Shown here one piece after another: positions 15,821 through 24,042 of a DNA stretch of 64,000 nucleotides (positions within the stretch are counted from its first letter, which is position 1; each line of letters opens with the position of its first letter). A program made the translations under genes and the position numbers. This stretch comes from Fibrobacter succinogenes (GTDB lineage Bacteria; Fibrobacterota; Fibrobacteria; Fibrobacterales; Fibrobacteraceae): contig CACVQR010000001.1 in the NCBI GenBank assembly GCA_902756345.1, forward strand, positions 332,371 through 396,370. Reading direction: 5' to 3'. A model generated the notes under the pieces. The model was not told where the DNA came from, ran no database searches, and saw only the letters and a program-made list of their open reading frames with translations.

Positions 15821-17593
15821 TTAATCTACATGCACCACCGGGTTCACCCAGTCAATGTGGTCAAAATTCTTGGAGCCCAGTTCATCGGTTTCAAGAGAAA
15901 TTTTTTTACCACCGCGAATGTCCAAGTCGGCAGTTGCCGTCTGGCGGCCTTCCATACGCCCGCTACGCCAGATCTCCTTGTCGTCGACACGCACGATAAA
16001 TTCTACCACACCGTTGCCCGATTCATCGTCAACGCCGCAAGTTACGGTAAATCGAGAAGCGTTTTCCGGAAGCGCGTAAACATGTTTCGACGGCGCATGC
16101 GATCCGATTCCGTTCAGGTAAAGTGTGCCGTTCAAATGCAATGGATTGTTGTCGACCGTTTTGCCGATATTCGTGTTGCCGTAGCCTTGAGACTGGTGTA
16201 GCAATTTCAAGTTATAAACAAAGCTTTCACCCTTCTTGAGGTGGTAAGCGGTTTTTGCCTGCTGCAAATAGCTCCCGCCCACATCTACCAAATAAATCAA
16301 GGCAAACAATGCATAAGGCACAAGCGCGGGCAACTTCACCTTGCCGCATACCAGCAAAGCCTTGTCGAGTGCCGCCGGCGCAAACGTATGCACCATGTAG
16401 GCAAGCATCACCACGATGCCCGCCATGGCAATCCAGAACCAAAGCGCGCTTCCGCGAATCGATGTCATCATCGAAATGTTCAAGAAGGCGACCATCGAGA
16501 GGAGTACCGCCCAAATCACGACCGGGCGGTTCTTGCAGGCGACTCCTGCAATGGCAACGACAGCGGCTGCTAGCACATAGCGTTCATGCATGCACGGCAA
16601 AATCATAAAGAAGGCTAACGCATTCAATGCCGCCAAGGTCATCACGCGCGATACCGGCAAGCGCTTGAAGAAGGTCAACGCCATCACCGCGACCGAAACA
16701 ACCACAAAGAAAATCTTTCCTAGCAGGCCCGGATTCATGAACGAGGGTGCCCATTCAAAAATCGGCCTTGATTGCGGCGTCATGTTCCCCGAGAACACCA
16801 TCCACAAGTTACCCGCATTCATCGATGCATAAGGATATTCGTCGATCGTACTCAGGTAAGCCTGGGCAAATTCCTTGCTAAAATTCCCCGCGATAATAAA
16901 CGGCAAGAACACCAGCAGGAACACGCCCGCCATCGAGAGAAGTCCTTGCCACATCACCTTGCGGTAACGCAAAGAAAGCGCACCGAACACCGGCAAGAAC
17001 ATAATCATCTGGAACTTCGTCAAAAGTCCGAGCATAAACAGAGCCATGCCCAAGCCATAAGTTTTAGGCTTGCTGGCATACCAAAGACCCCACACGCAGA
17101 ACGTCACCGGCAATACGTCGACCTGTCCCCAAATGGGGCCGTCCAGGTAAAACGCCGGGTTTGCCACCACCAGGAGCATCACGATGGTTTTGACTTCGGG
17201 AAGCCAGCTCTTTTTATGAATGCGAAGCCACACAAAATGAGCAAGCGAAATATGCGCAAGAATCACCGGGAAAAGGCAGAACTGCTTGAGTTCGTATTCC
17301 AAATCCATATTGAGGCCGGTCACCTGGTAAATGGCGCCAACCACGCGGAGCCACAACACATAAAGCGGCGGGTAGTTGCCGGTAAAGTTCCCGACACCCT
17401 GCTGCAAGTCAGTCACCCAATGGCGCCAGAACGTCAAATCCGACGCGAACCCGATTCCGTGCAGCATCACGAAATTGAGCAGAATAACCAACAGTCCCCA
17501 AAGGGCAAAGGAATCCTGCTTAAAACAACCCTTGACTTTTTCAAGAATAGCCGGCACAAGATTTTTCAATGTAAACTTTATCGGTAAACGCAT
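15821..17593 (-). CDS. Multi-span glycosyltransferase (GT-C type) fused to an NPCBM-like domain
   Basis: Residues 1-420 form about eleven membrane helices. The first loop carries FWRHWVTDLQQGVGNFTGNYPPLYVLWL, here cited only for its YPPLY core and nearby acidic residue, as in the polyprenol-phosphate-dependent GT-C fold. GPIWGQVDVLPV is the typical DGP-WGQ motif of GT87-like mannosyltransferases. The C-terminal ~150 residues include IGSHAPSKHVYALPENASRF and VEFIVRVDDKEIWRSG, matching the NPCBM carbohydrate-binding module. It likely transfers sugar from a lipid carrier to an envelope glycan. ATG 17593 follows TATATT (17601..17606) by 7 nt. Confidence 0.8.
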   Translation of the reverse strand: MRLPIKFTLKNLVPAILEKVKGCFKQDSFALWGLLVILLNFVMLHGIGFASDLTFWRHWVTDLQQGVGNFTGNYPPLYVLWLRVVGAIYQVTGLNMDLEYELKQFCLFPVILAHISLAHFVWLRIHKKSWLPEVKTIVMLLVVANPAFYLDGPIWGQVDVLPVTFCVWGLWYASKPKTYGLGMALFMLGLLTKFQMIMFLPVFGALSLRYRKVMWQGLLSMAGVFLLVFLPFIIAGNFSKEFAQAYLSTIDEYPYASMNAGNLWMVFSGNMTPQSRPIFEWAPSFMNPGLLGKIFFVVVSVAVMALTFFKRLPVSRVMTLAALNALAFFMILPCMHERYVLAAAVVAIAGVACKNRPVVIWAVLLSMVAFLNISMMTSIRGSALWFWIAMAGIVVMLAYMVHTFAPAALDKALLVCGKVKLPALVPYALFALIYLVDVGGSYLQQAKTAYHLKKGESFVYNLKLLHQSQGYGNTNIGKTVDNNPLHLNGTLYLNGIGSHAPSKHVYALPENASRFTVTCGVDDESGNGVVEFIVRVDDKEIWRSGRMEGRQTATADLDIRGGKKISLETDELGSKNFDHIDWVNPVVHVD

Positions 17594-17600
17594 GAGGGTA

Positions 17601-17606
17601 AATATA
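17601..17606 (-). promoter_or_regulatory. TATATT -10-like element
   Basis: On the minus strand TATATT lies 7 nt before ATG 17593, the leaderless arrangement. Confidence 0.45.
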
Positions 17607-17617
17607 ATTATTTGAGG

Positions 17618-18883
17618 CTATTTCCAAAATGCAAAAAGCAGACTTGTCATTTTTTCGTGATCTGCAACGCTTGTCATTTCGCGAATGCTGTGCATGCTGA
17701 GCATGGGCTCGCCAATGTCTACCGTCGGGATCCCGAGCGAGGCCGAAATGGCGGGGCCAACCGTCGAGCCGCAGGGCATGTCGTTACGCATCACGAAAGT
17801 CTGGCACGGAACATTATTTTGTTCACAAAGCATCTTGAAACGGGCGTTCGAAAACACGTCACTGGCATAGCGCTTTTGAGAATTCATCTTCAGTACCACG
17901 CCTCCACCCAGAACGGGAGCGTGGTTGGGTTCATGCCTTTGCACAAAGTTCGGGTGTTCGGCATGCGCCATATCGATGGAGAGGGCGAAACTAGACGAAA
18001 GAACGCTCGCAAGCTCGCTACAGACGAGAGACGAAAGTGACTTGTCATTCTGAGCGGAGCGTAGCGAAGTCGAAGAATCTAGAGCAGCAGACATAGCAAC
18101 GTTTTCTAGTACGCTCTTCAAGAAATTTCCGGCGGCGCCTTCGCGGGTCTCGGAACCGACCTCTTCGTTATTGAAGAATGCTGCTACCTGAAAATCCTTT
18201 TCCAACGCGCCTGCCGCAGCAAAAGCCTCGGCAATGGCGTGGCAACTGCTCAAGTTATCAAGGCGACCCGAATAAATCCATTCGTTTTCAAAACCGCCAA
18301 ACTGCGCCGGCTGCGCATCAAAGAGCTGCACGTCAAAATCAAGTAGCTTCGCCCCCGCAGGGAGTTCCGCCTGCAGGGCTTCCACAAAGCGTTCCTTGCC
18401 GCCCACGGCCGTCCACAATGCATTCAAATCGGTCTGCGGGTTCACCTTAAGGCCGTCCTGGTTCACGCCACGGTTCAGGTGGACCGCCAGTTGCGGAATG
18501 CGGAACAACTTATCGCCGCGAATCAGCTTGGTCTCTAACTTTCCATCCAGTTCATAGGCCAGCAATCCGGCGTAGCCCAAGTCGCGGTCCAGCCAACTCG
18601 TAAAAAGCGGGCTTCCGTAAATCTCGGGGTGCAAAGTGCGCACACCTGCCGCTGCAGCATCCGGGTTCGGCGTAATTTTCAACGTCGGAAAATCCGTATG
18701 CGCAAGGGCAATCCTAAACTGGGAGTCCGAACAAATTTGTTTTGGCACCCGCACCGCTATCAAGGCGCCACCGCGCTCAAAAAAACGGGCGTTTTTTCCA
18801 CATTTTGCGTCAAAAAGGGCCTTTAAGGCCTCAACCGTATGGTACGGAGTCACCGATTTGTTCAAAAATTCAAAGTATTCCAT
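17618..18883 (-). CDS. M18-family aminopeptidase with a repeat-encoded insert
   Basis: This cytoplasmic dizinc aminopeptidase (DNPEP/LAP4-like) releases N-terminal, often acidic, residues. Metal-binding and catalytic positions are visible: His-Thr-Asp in LAHTDFPTLK (about residue 80), Asp in GRLDNLSS, Glu-Glu in FFNNEEVGSET, Asp-x-x-His in SIDMAHAEHPNF, and His in LSMHSIREM near the C-terminus. Residues about 266-299 (LDSSTSLRSAQNDKS onward) are encoded by dispersed and low-complexity repeats in frame, in a variable loop just before the metal-ligand strand. The ATG is preceded by TATTTT with a 6-nt gap. Confidence 0.9.
   Translation of the reverse strand: MEYFEFLNKSVTPYHTVEALKALFDAKCGKNARFFERGGALIAVRVPKQICSDSQFRIALAHTDFPTLKITPNPDAAAAGVRTLHPEIYGSPLFTSWLDRDLGYAGLLAYELDGKLETKLIRGDKLFRIPQLAVHLNRGVNQDGLKVNPQTDLNALWTAVGGKERFVEALQAELPAGAKLLDFDVQLFDAQPAQFGGFENEWIYSGRLDNLSSCHAIAEAFAAAGALEKDFQVAAFFNNEEVGSETREGAAGNFLKSVLENVAMSAALDSSTSLRSAQNDKSLSSLVCSELASVLSSSFALSIDMAHAEHPNFVQRHEPNHAPVLGGGVVLKMNSQKRYASDVFSNARFKMLCEQNNVPCQTFVMRNDMPCGSTVGPAISASLGIPTVDIGEPMLSMHSIREMTSVADHEKMTSLLFAFWK
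17985..18085 (-). repeat. Repeat-derived stretch inside the aminopeptidase gene
   Basis: 18041..18085 matches a dispersed repeat whose plus strand reads TTGTCATTCTGAGCGGAGCG followed by TAGCGAAGTCGAAGAATCT. A partial relative is at 29910..29945. The adjoining 17990..18038 is a degenerate GACGAAAGA/GACGAGAG low-complexity run, like 43357..43378. Both are read through in frame. Confidence 0.65.
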
Positions 18884-18967
18884 ACCCTAAAAATAGATAT
18901 TACAATGATTTACAACTATTTCGCATACTTTTTTTTACCTAATGAATTTATTGACAAGTCTTTAATC

Positions 18968-18973
18968 TATATT
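18968..18973 (+). promoter_or_regulatory. TATATT -10-like element before the MCE gene
   Basis: TATATT ends 6 nt before ATG 18980 and supports that start over longer in-frame options reaching back to 18839. A TTGACA at 18951..18956 is only 11 nt upstream, too close to be a standard -35. Confidence 0.5.
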
Positions 18974-18979
18974 CTTGAC

Positions 18980-19984
18980 ATGTCTTTTACAAAACCTCAC
19001 GTTAACTGGATGGAAATTTCCGGCCTCCTGGTCGGTATCTTCTCTGCCGTCGCTGTGATGGTTTTTGGTATCGTGCTTTATGCAAAGCTTTTCTCCTCCG
19101 GCATGATCGGTGTGGAAGAATATCACCTGCATAGCCGCTTCGAAAAGGCATTCGGCATTCGCCCGGGCACCCAAGTCCTGATTAGCGGCGTAAAGGTGGG
19201 CCGCGTAGACAGTATGTCTGTCGAAGGCGATGGCGTCAAAATTCAGTTTATTATCGAGAAAAAGTTTCAGAACCTGATTACGGATAGCGCCAAGGTGTTC
19301 GCCATGCGCGACCAAAACATGATTGCGGCACGCGTTATCAACATCGACATTCGCCGTGGCAAGGGCTCCGTATTGGAAGATAACGGTTTCTTGCCGCCAG
19401 GAGAATCCCAGGATATCGAAACCGTCTTGGAAAGGGTCGACATGGTTCTGGGCCGCGTAAACGGATTGATCGATGCCGCCGACACCATTCTCGGTATGGC
19501 CAAGGATACGGGTACAACCATTGGTGCTCTGTTTGGTTCCAGACTTTTGTATGACAACTTGAACCGCCAGCTTATGCGTCTCGACGACATTACCTATCAA
19601 GGCACAAAAGTTTTGCACCAGGCTTCCGGTTTGTTCGATACTATCCAATATCACGTTCCGGTCTTGCTTGAAAAGGTGGATACCATTGCAACGACTGTCT
19701 CTGAAATGATGGTTGAGGTCAGGCCCTTGCCGCAAAAGGTGGACAACGTGATGACTCGCGTCGATGGCTTGATGGGTCAGGTGGACAAAACCTTCGGCCG
19801 CGTCGACGGTCTCCTGAACGAGGTAAGCCTCGTTACCTCTGGACTTTCAGACTTTATGGAAGCGACGGAGCAGACACTCCAGAATGCAGACGACTTGATG
19901 GCAGGCATTTCGAACATGTGGATCGTGAAGCGTTCCATGCCTAACCAAGATTCCGTGCCCTTTATGGTGGAGACGTTATGGTAA
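18980..19984 (+). CDS. MlaD/MCE-domain protein
   Basis: The 334-residue protein has one N-terminal membrane helix (about residues 14-36). An MCE domain of about 75 residues follows, with the core FGIRPGTQVLISGVKVGRVD. A long helical region with repeated heptad-like segments (VDMVLGRVNGLIDAADTIL, VDNVMTRVDGLMGQVDKTF) completes it. MCE proteins form hexameric periplasmic rings that shuttle phospholipids between membranes with MlaE/MlaF transporters. No mlaE or mlaF gene is adjacent, so this is an orphan in the window. The next gene overlaps by 7 bp and is probably a partner. Confidence 0.85.
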   Translation: MSFTKPHVNWMEISGLLVGIFSAVAVMVFGIVLYAKLFSSGMIGVEEYHLHSRFEKAFGIRPGTQVLISGVKVGRVDSMSVEGDGVKIQFIIEKKFQNLITDSAKVFAMRDQNMIAARVINIDIRRGKGSVLEDNGFLPPGESQDIETVLERVDMVLGRVNGLIDAADTILGMAKDTGTTIGALFGSRLLYDNLNRQLMRLDDITYQGTKVLHQASGLFDTIQYHVPVLLEKVDTIATTVSEMMVEVRPLPQKVDNVMTRVDGLMGQVDKTFGRVDGLLNEVSLVTSGLSDFMEATEQTLQNADDLMAGISNMWIVKRSMPNQDSVPFMVETLW

Positions 19985-20745
19985 AGTTTAAAACTGCCAT
20001 TATCGCACTCCTTGCCGCGGGCTCCATTGCAAGTGCTTCCGATTCGGGCGTTTACTCGTTCCGTGCCCAAAGATCTTTAGACAAGGGTAAATTCGCAAAG
20101 GGCTACAACCAGCTCGAACGAGCCCTGCTTGCAAGCCGCAAAGAAGCAGACTTGCTTTCGGAAGGCCGCGTACTTATCGCCATGGCGCAAATCCGTACCA
20201 TGAGCCTCGACCTGGATTTTGCAGACTCGTTGCTCTCGGTCGTCCGCAAAGAAGTTTTGGACCAAGGTACGCTCTTGCAATACACGAAGGTGAAAATCAG
20301 CCTTTTGAATGCCCAAGAAAAATACAGGGAAGCGACAAAGATCTGCAGCGCCTACGACGAAAAAGCTTTAAAGAAAAATGAAGAAACCGCACAGGCTGCC
20401 TTCTACGGAGAATGCGCCATTGCCTATGCGGCTGTTCGCAGCGACCGCGCTCCCGACGCCTTAAAGATGACCGGCAAGCGTTCCGACAAGAAGGGCGGCT
20501 TTTACGCCTTCATCGCCGCCCGCATGGCAGACCTTTCCGGCAGCGGCGAAGCCGATTCCCTTTACCGCGTTGCCGAAGAAAACGCAATCAAGGCAAACAA
20601 GCCCTACAACACGGCAACCATTCTTTATTACCGCTCTAAATTGAAAAGCACTCCTAAAAACGAAGCAACAGACTTGAAAGCCCGCTGCAAGAACGCTTTT
20701 GAATTGATGGGACTTCCGAACAACGCCAAGCGCTGCGGGGAATAG
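19978..20745 (+). CDS. Exported TPR-like protein, MCE partner (unknown function)
   Basis: The 255-residue protein has a signal peptide (FKTAIIALLAAGSIASA) and alpha-helical repeats resembling TPRs, for example KGKFAKGYNQLERALLASRK and NAQEKYREATKICSAYDEKA. Its ATG lies inside the last codons of the MCE gene (ATGGTAA overlap), so translation is coupled and a shared envelope lipid-transport role is likely. No named family is recognised. It is followed by a tract of GAATTC-type repeats. Confidence 0.7.
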   Translation: MVKFKTAIIALLAAGSIASASDSGVYSFRAQRSLDKGKFAKGYNQLERALLASRKEADLLSEGRVLIAMAQIRTMSLDLDFADSLLSVVRKEVLDQGTLLQYTKVKISLLNAQEKYREATKICSAYDEKALKKNEETAQAAFYGECAIAYAAVRSDRAPDALKMTGKRSDKKGGFYAFIAARMADLSGSGEADSLYRVAEENAIKANKPYNTATILYYRSKLKSTPKNEATDLKARCKNAFELMGLPNNAKRCGE

Positions 20746-20749
20746 CTTT

Positions 20750-20908
20750 AAAATTCGGAATTCGGAGTTCGGAATTCGGAGTTAAAATTCTGAATTCAGA
20801 TTTCAGAATTCAGAGTTAAAATTCGGATTTGAAATTCGGAATTCGGAGTTCAGAATTCAGAGTTAAAATTCAGATTTCAGAATTCAGAATTTAAATCTCT
20901 TGGAAGTA
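20750..20908. repeat. GAATTC-type low-complexity repeat tract
   Basis: About 155 bp is built from degenerate 7-8 bp units around GAATTC: AATTCGGA, ATTCAGAG, GATTTCAG and the like. It lies between convergent genes. Shorter runs of the same family are at 21812..21842, 21878..21903 and 30029..30055. There is no coding potential or T-rich terminator. Confidence 0.8.
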
Positions 20909-20940
20909 ATTTATACTCCCTCATTCCGAATCTTTTTGCC

Positions 20941-21807
20941 TTAGTTTTCTGCCTTCGGCTCTACAGCGGCAGTCGTATCTTTTGTCGCCGTAGAATCAGC
21001 CGCGGCTTCTTTCGCCTTAGCTTCTGCGAGCTCGTCGTCACGAATCTTCTTCATGGCAAGGAGTTCACGGTAAACGATTGCCGGGTGGATCTTGCCATCG
21101 GCCATGCCATCGACGAGATACTTTACCTTCTGGTAATGCTCGTCCTTTTCCACATCGTTAATCAAGCCCTTATAGCCGATCAACCTTAAAATCTTTGAAT
21201 AGAAACTCGCGCGGAATTTCTTGAAGCGCGGCTGCATCACGTCGTTCAACACCGTTTCGAGCGCAGTTTCCGTCTGCATTTCGTCAATTTCAAAACTGCG
21301 GTAAATCGTGCGAATATGGTCGGGAATGGTCGTGTCCGGGCTATCGAAATACTTACGCATCACGTTAGCGGCCTCAGTCCTGTTCGGGTAAGGTCCGCGA
21401 GCCAGGCGAAGCGCATAGTAAAGCGACAGGCGCCAGTTCTCGGGATACACGCGGCTTGCGCGGCGGAGTACCGAAAAGTCCGAAGTATCGGGAGCATCGA
21501 TCGGGGTCACGCCACCAACAAAGTAATACGGCGTGTAGAACAAGGAGTCAAGGCTAGTAGAAAGTTCGGCCACATGACCGAGGTAAGCATATTCCTTACC
21601 GGTCAAGTAGCTTTCACCAAGTTCAGTCAAACCCTTGATCCAAAAGAGTCCCGCGACCGATGCGTCGTGCCCTGCAGCCACATAATGCACCGTCGATGCC
21701 TTCGGCAAGAATGACTCGTCGAAGTTTGTACCGGGAAGCGGCTTTGCGAAATGAAAAGCCGCTGCGATAACCGCGATAGCGAACAATATGACAACTAGGA
21801 AACGCAT
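20941..21807 (-). CDS. Membrane-anchored helical protein of unknown function
   Basis: The 288-residue protein has an N-terminal hydrophobic helix (MRFLVVILFAIAVIAAAF). Its helical body contains a TPR-like segment (RRASRVYPENWRLSLYYALR) and DHIRTIYRSFEIDEMQ. The Lys/Ala/Glu-rich tail (AEAKAKEAAADSTATKD) may be disordered. I chose ATG 21807 over TTG 21813. Both flanks are GAATTC-type repeat tracts. No family is recognised. Relatives in Fibrobacter might be sought among envelope assembly factors, but nothing in the sequence shows this. Confidence 0.65.
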   Translation of the reverse strand: MRFLVVILFAIAVIAAAFHFAKPLPGTNFDESFLPKASTVHYVAAGHDASVAGLFWIKGLTELGESYLTGKEYAYLGHVAELSTSLDSLFYTPYYFVGGVTPIDAPDTSDFSVLRRASRVYPENWRLSLYYALRLARGPYPNRTEAANVMRKYFDSPDTTIPDHIRTIYRSFEIDEMQTETALETVLNDVMQPRFKKFRASFYSKILRLIGYKGLINDVEKDEHYQKVKYLVDGMADGKIHPAIVYRELLAMKKIRDDELAEAKAKEAAADSTATKDTTAAVEPKAEN

Positions 21808-21901
21808 AGGCAATTCAGATTTCAGAGTTCAGAATTCAGAGTCGAAAATAATTCAATGGTTAATATAAATTTATTCCGAAATCTGAATTCATAATTCTGA
21901 A

Positions 21902-22795
21902 TTATAACTGGCAGGCCTCCGCGAGTTTTTCGAGAGCGTCCACGCAGTCGTTTGCGAAGTTTTCGGGCTTGCCGCTGCGCTGGTAGGCAAAGTTCAAGCC
22001 ACTGGAGCTGTTGAGCACGTGGAACTTGCGCTTGCCGCCACCGTTAGCGATTGCCGTAAGCACGGTCTTCGCGTCACCACCCTGACCGCCCGGAACACCC
22101 GGAATAGAAACACCCGGAATCAGGAACGGAATTTCGTGCTTGTGGGCCACCGTGTAAGCGGTAATCTTTTCGAGTTCTTCAGGATGCGTTGCACCGACCA
22201 CGGCACCGAGGTAACCGAGGTTGGCGTCCCATTCCATAATCTTGTCAGCTACAGAATAGAAGGCTTCGGCAACATCGCGTGGATCATCGCTACGGGACAC
22301 CGGCAAATCCTGGAAGTCGTGGGCGCCCTTGTTACTCGTGCGGAGCAACACATAAGCACCGTTTTCAGAATTTTCGCGAATGAACGGACCCACGGAATCA
22401 GCCCCCATCCACGGGGAAACCGTCACGGCGTCGGCCTTGTACACATCGTAAGCGGCGGTTGCATAAGCGGCGCTCGACTTACCGATGTCACCACGCTTTG
22501 CATCCAAAATAACGGGGATGCCTGCGCTGCGATAATCAGCAATCAGCTGCTGCAACACGAGCATCGCCTGCACGCTCACGCATTCGTAGTAAGCGCTGTT
22601 CGGCTTCACCACGGCGGGCGTCACGTTACGCTTTAAACAGCATTCCAGAATTTCGGAATAAAAACGCTTAATCTTGTCTTCGGCAGTACCTTCAGGGCAG
22701 CACGGGTCAATCAGCTTCATGACCGGATCCATGCCGAGGCAAATCGGGTTACCGCACTTGGCGATACGTTCTTCTAAGCGAGCCTGGAAGTTCAT
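21902..22795 (-). CDS. pyrF: Orotidine 5'-phosphate decarboxylase (type 2)
   Basis: This enzyme catalyses the last step of de novo UMP synthesis, decarboxylating OMP. The catalytic Lys/Asp motif DAKRGDIGKSSAAYA is at about residue 98, with CLGMDPVMKLIDP near the N-terminus and VGATHPEELEKI later. These features and the 297-residue length fit the longer type 2 (Mycobacterium-type) subfamily. Its ATG overlaps the stop of the upstream methyltransferase gene (TAATG), so it is the last gene of the ispA-dxs-trmH-pyrF unit. Confidence 0.95.
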   Translation of the reverse strand: MNFQARLEERIAKCGNPICLGMDPVMKLIDPCCPEGTAEDKIKRFYSEILECCLKRNVTPAVVKPNSAYYECVSVQAMLVLQQLIADYRSAGIPVILDAKRGDIGKSSAAYATAAYDVYKADAVTVSPWMGADSVGPFIRENSENGAYVLLRTSNKGAHDFQDLPVSRSDDPRDVAEAFYSVADKIMEWDANLGYLGAVVGATHPEELEKITAYTVAHKHEIPFLIPGVSIPGVPGGQGGDAKTVLTAIANGGGKRKFHVLNSSSGLNFAYQRSGKPENFANDCVDALEKLAEACQL

Positions 22796-24042
22796 TACTT
22801 AAGTTCCTCTTGAATCTGTGCAGCTTCGTAGCTGAGGATACCGTGAGCGACAGCGACGTTCAGGGATTCGAGTTCGCTGCTCATCGGGATCTTCACCGTT
22901 TCGTCGGCGAGTTCAATGAAGTACGGGTTGGTGCCAGCACCTTCGTTACCCACGAGGAAAGCCATCTTGCGAAGCTTGTTCGTAGGAATCTGGCGCAGGG
23001 ACTGCTTGGCATGCAAATCGGTTGCGATAATGGTGTAACCCTTGCTGCGCAAGAAGTTAATCTGGTCCACGAGATCCACGTCAAATTCAAAAGGCACACG
23101 GAGGAAGGTGCCCGAGGAACCGCGCACCACCTTCGGGTTGAACGGGCTCACGGTACCGCGACCAAGAATCATGCCATCGGAACCAAAGCCGAGGCTCGTG
23201 CGGAAAATCGTTCCGAGGTTACCCGGATCCTGCACGGCGTCCACAAGCGTAATCACGCTGCGGCTCGATTCATAAACCGGCTTCTTGCTTGCGATGCGGG
23301 CTACGGCAATCACGCCCTGCGTGGTCATGGTCGAAGACAGACGTTTCATCTGTTCGTCAGTGAGCACGTTCAGTCTGATTTCGGCTTCGTTAATCTGTTC
23401 AATCAAGGCTTCGTCGTTAAAGGATTCCGTCACATAGACGCCCATCACGAGTTCGCGGTGATTGCTCACGAGTTCCTGCACCACATGCACGCCTTCACCA
23501 AGGAACTTGCCTTCGCGTTCGCGGCCCTTTTCGGTTGTGAGAGCCAAAAGCTTCTTGTACCAGGGCGGGTTGAAGTTGGAATCTTCGCTGGCTTCGGCCT
23601 GGGCCACGCGTGCTTCGAGTGCAGCTTCGTCCAATACTTCTTCGACTGCTTCCTTCTGTTCTTCAGGACGCTGGCGGTAAATCGGAGCACCTGCAGATGC
23701 AAATTCGCGGCGCGGGCGACGGTCGCCACCAAAGCGACCCCTGTCACCGAACGGGCGGCGACCTTCGCGGCGACCAAAGGAGCCACGGTCATCACCGTCG
23801 CGGCGCGGACGGCGTTCACGGTCAAAGCGGCCTTCGCCTTCACCATCACGGTTAAAGCGACGTTCGCCACGATCACCAAAAGGCTTACGGTCGCCAAACT
23901 TACGATCGCCACGGTCGAAAGAACGGCCACCGCGTTCTTCGCGGTCATCGTCACGGCGCGGACGACGTTCAGGCTTCTCGCTCACTCCGAACTTACGGTC
24001 CAGAGTCACTTTTACGGTGCGGTTTTTATTTTCTTCGCTCAT
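22795..24042 (-). CDS. SpoU/TrmH-family RNA 2'-O-methyltransferase with an Arg/Gly/Asp-rich tail
   Basis: The C-terminal ~250 residues form a SpoU methyltransferase. An RNA-binding substrate domain (about 165-245) precedes three trefoil-knot motifs: motif 1 VDAVQDPGNLGTIFRTSLGF, motif 2 FLVGNEGAG, and motif 3 IPMSSELESLNVAVA. The product is probably a 2'-O-methylated rRNA or tRNA base. The first ~125 residues are low-complexity (RRPRRDDDREERGG, DRGERRFNRDGEG), resembling RGG-type RNA-binding tails. It overlaps dxs upstream by 4 bp (ATGA) and pyrF downstream. Confidence 0.88.
   Translation of the reverse strand: MSEENKNRTVKVTLDRKFGVSEKPERRPRRDDDREERGGRSFDRGDRKFGDRKPFGDRGERRFNRDGEGEGRFDRERRPRRDGDDRGSFGRREGRRPFGDRGRFGGDRRPRREFASAGAPIYRQRPEEQKEAVEEVLDEAALEARVAQAEASEDSNFNPPWYKKLLALTTEKGREREGKFLGEGVHVVQELVSNHRELVMGVYVTESFNDEALIEQINEAEIRLNVLTDEQMKRLSSTMTTQGVIAVARIASKKPVYESSRSVITLVDAVQDPGNLGTIFRTSLGFGSDGMILGRGTVSPFNPKVVRGSSGTFLRVPFEFDVDLVDQINFLRSKGYTIIATDLHAKQSLRQIPTNKLRKMAFLVGNEGAGTNPYFIELADETVKIPMSSELESLNVAVAHGILSYEAAQIQEELK

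Noticed and set aside
18951..18973. TTGACA/TATATT as a standard sigma-70 promoter for the MCE gene
   Set aside because: The spacer is only 11 bp, so only the TATATT element is kept.
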